The translations under genes and the position numbers were made by a program. The notes below the pieces were generated by a model. That model saw nothing but the letters and a program-made list of their open reading frames with translations, searched no databases and had not been told where the DNA came from. Below, piece by piece: positions 63,002-64,000 of a stretch of 64,000 nt of DNA. The first letter of the stretch is position 1; each line of letters begins with the position of its first letter. The DNA comes from Burkholderiales bacterium (GTDB lineage: Bacteria; Pseudomonadota; Gammaproteobacteria; Burkholderiales; Burkholderiaceae_C), in contig CANCVB010000001.1 in assembly GCA_947381415.1 (NCBI GenBank), positions 1-64,000 of the forward strand. Reading direction: 5' to 3'.

Positions 63002-63895
63002 TCAAGCCAAAGGGAAGACGCTGGCCAAGGTGGCGGGGCTTGACACCCCCAAGGCGGTCAAGCCCGGCAACTTGCCGCTAGCGACATTGTCGGCTTGCAT
63101 CGAGGCCACATTGTCTCGGCTCATCAAGGGCGGGCCGGGCAACTGCTCCATCAGCCATGCTTGCGCATAGGCCAAGGGCGTGGCCAAGGGAATCACCCAG
63201 CGGGGATGCTTTGCCCACACCCCCGCGTGTTCCACCATCTGCTGCAAGGTAAACACTTGCGGGCCTGCCAGTTCATAACAATGGCCCGCTGTGGCGGGGT
63301 GCAGCAGCGCATACACCAGCGCTTGGGCGACATCATGCACCCACACCGGTTGAAAACGTGTGTGGGCACCAGCCAGCGGCACCACGGGTGCCAAGGCTTG
63401 CAACTTGGCAAACACATTGATGAACGCATCGTCTTCACCAAAGATCACGCTGGGGCGCACGACCGTCAAAGCCAAGCCTTGGGCAACCGCATCTTGCAAG
63501 ACTTGTTCACCGCGCGCTTTGCTGCGTTGGTACATCGACGGGGCGTTGACATCTGCCCCCAGGGCACTGACATGCACCAGTCGGGTCAGGTTGGCAGCCA
63601 AACAAGCTTTGGCTAAGTGCAAAGGCCATTGCACATGGGCTTGGTCAAATTCAGCTTGCGTGCCATGCAAGATGGCAATCAGGTTGATCACAGCATCATG
63701 CCCTGGCAGCAAAGCCGCCAATTGCAGGGGGTCGTGCACATTGGCTTGCACCACCGACACCATCGGCAGCATTTGCACCGAACGTGCGGGTAAACGTCGT
63801 GTAGGCACCGTGGCGTGTATGCCTGCGCGGTTCAAAGCCTCACACACATGGCGACCGACAAAGCCACTTCCACCTAAAACCAAAATGTTTTTCAT
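63002..63895 (-). CDS. NAD(P)-binding epimerase-like protein, complex I NDUFA9 type
   Basis: 297 residues from the ATG at 63895; upstream in-frame Met codons at 63928 and 63946 would add an Arg/Asn-rich tail. The Rossmann motif [14 protein letters not shown] is at the N-terminus. [25 protein letters not shown] and [12 protein letters not shown] (Tyr-x3-Lys spacing) are typical of the atypical SDR group that includes the complex I accessory subunit NDUFA9. The protein probably binds NADPH; substrate unknown. It is likely co-transcribed with cca. Confidence 0.82.
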   Translation of the reverse strand: MKNILVLGGSGFVGRHVCEALNRAGIHATVPTRRLPARSVQMLPMVSVVQANVHDPLQLAALLPGHDAVINLIAILHGTQAEFDQAHVQWPLHLAKACLAANLTRLVHVSALGADVNAPSMYQRSKARGEQVLQDAVAQGLALTVVRPSVIFGEDDAFINVFAKLQALAPVVPLAGAHTRFQPVWVHDVAQALVYALLHPATAGHCYELAGPQVFTLQQMVEHAGVWAKHPRWVIPLATPLAYAQAWLMEQLPGPPLMSRDNVASMQADNVASGKLPGLTALGVSSPATLASVFPLA

Positions 63896-63969
63896 GGCAT
63901 TGACTGTAGCGGTATTGCGTCTGGCGTTCATGACACGCTTGTTCAACCCTTGAAAGAGATAATGCCAGC

Positions 63970-64000
63970 ATGAATCAACTCGACGCTCTCAAGCAATTCA
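63970..64000 (+). CDS. tal: Start of probable transaldolase (partial)
   Basis: Ten codons starting at ATG 63970 read MNQLDALKQF and run off the window. This matches the start of betaproteobacterial transaldolases as I remember them, but ten residues are weak evidence. AAAGAGA lies 10 bases upstream as a possible binding site. It is divergent from the NDUFA9-like gene with a 74-base gap. Confidence 0.5.
   Translation, partial: MNQLDALKQF

Overview
The window is chromosomal DNA of a betaproteobacterium, most likely Burkholderiales, family Comamonadaceae (for example a Limnohabitans/Rhodoferax/Polaromonas relative). I infer this from gene order and protein character: rplJL-rpoBC; an rsmB-DUF4390-ntrY-(AAA-less) ntrX string; a one-chain IcmF mutase; an argB-slmA pair; a phasin next to a TetR regulator; and dipeptide-ABC, TRAP and MdtABC transport operons. 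The DNA is moderately GC-rich and about 95% coding. I see no prophage, insertion sequence, CRISPR array, tRNA or rRNA. No gene-free stretch exceeds 300 bases; the longest are 530-781 and 18505-18759.

Layout. 1-9105: end of rplJ, then rplL, rpoB and rpoC. 9133-14594: a compact string of a LemA-like protein, RsmB, a DUF4390 protein, an NtrY-type sensor kinase and a receiver-Fis regulator lacking the sigma-54 ATPase domain. 14591-18504 (minus): an integral membrane protein and the fused acyl-CoA mutase IcmF, preceded by a 17-bp palindrome. 18760-28564: a TMEM220-like membrane protein and a peptide/amide-use cluster (amidase on the minus strand; binding protein, two permeases, double ATPase, M81 metallopeptidase and second amidase on the plus strand). 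28640-33884: CoaX, a molybdopterin oxidoreductase, an M20 amidohydrolase, a TetR regulator and a phasin.

34012-39349 is a small cell-surface locus: an RfaH/NusG-type antiterminator, an UppS-type prenyltransferase, a NYN-domain putative RNase, RmlB, RmlD, an exported beta-rich protein and an H-NS-family protein beside a strongly AT-rich segment. An antiterminator at one end and a xenogeneic silencer at the other make this the most system-like stretch here. 39556-41098: argB and slmA.

41091-49518 is a sugar-acid catabolic cluster: TRAP transporter and UxaA-family dehydratase on the minus strand; divergent SDR, SDR, FAH-family hydrolase and dihaem cytochrome c on the plus strand. It fits a non-phosphorylating route through a 2-keto-3-deoxy acid and a 2,4-diketo-3-deoxy acid. 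49540-51571 (minus): FolM-like reductase, FolB and TtcA. 51570-52887: a MidA-type methyltransferase and a DUF2905 protein. 52995-61769: a complete MdtA-MdtB-MdtC-outer-membrane-factor efflux operon. 61770-63895 (minus): Cca and a complex-I-type NAD(P)-binding protein; the first ten codons of a probable transaldolase lie at the right edge.

Many neighbours overlap by ATGA (rpoB/rpoC, LemA/rsmB, DUF4390/ntrY, the dpp-like genes, M81, NYN/rmlB, dctP/dctQ, mdtA/B/C/OMF), which implies translational coupling. Functions are read from motifs and family knowledge only; no search was run.
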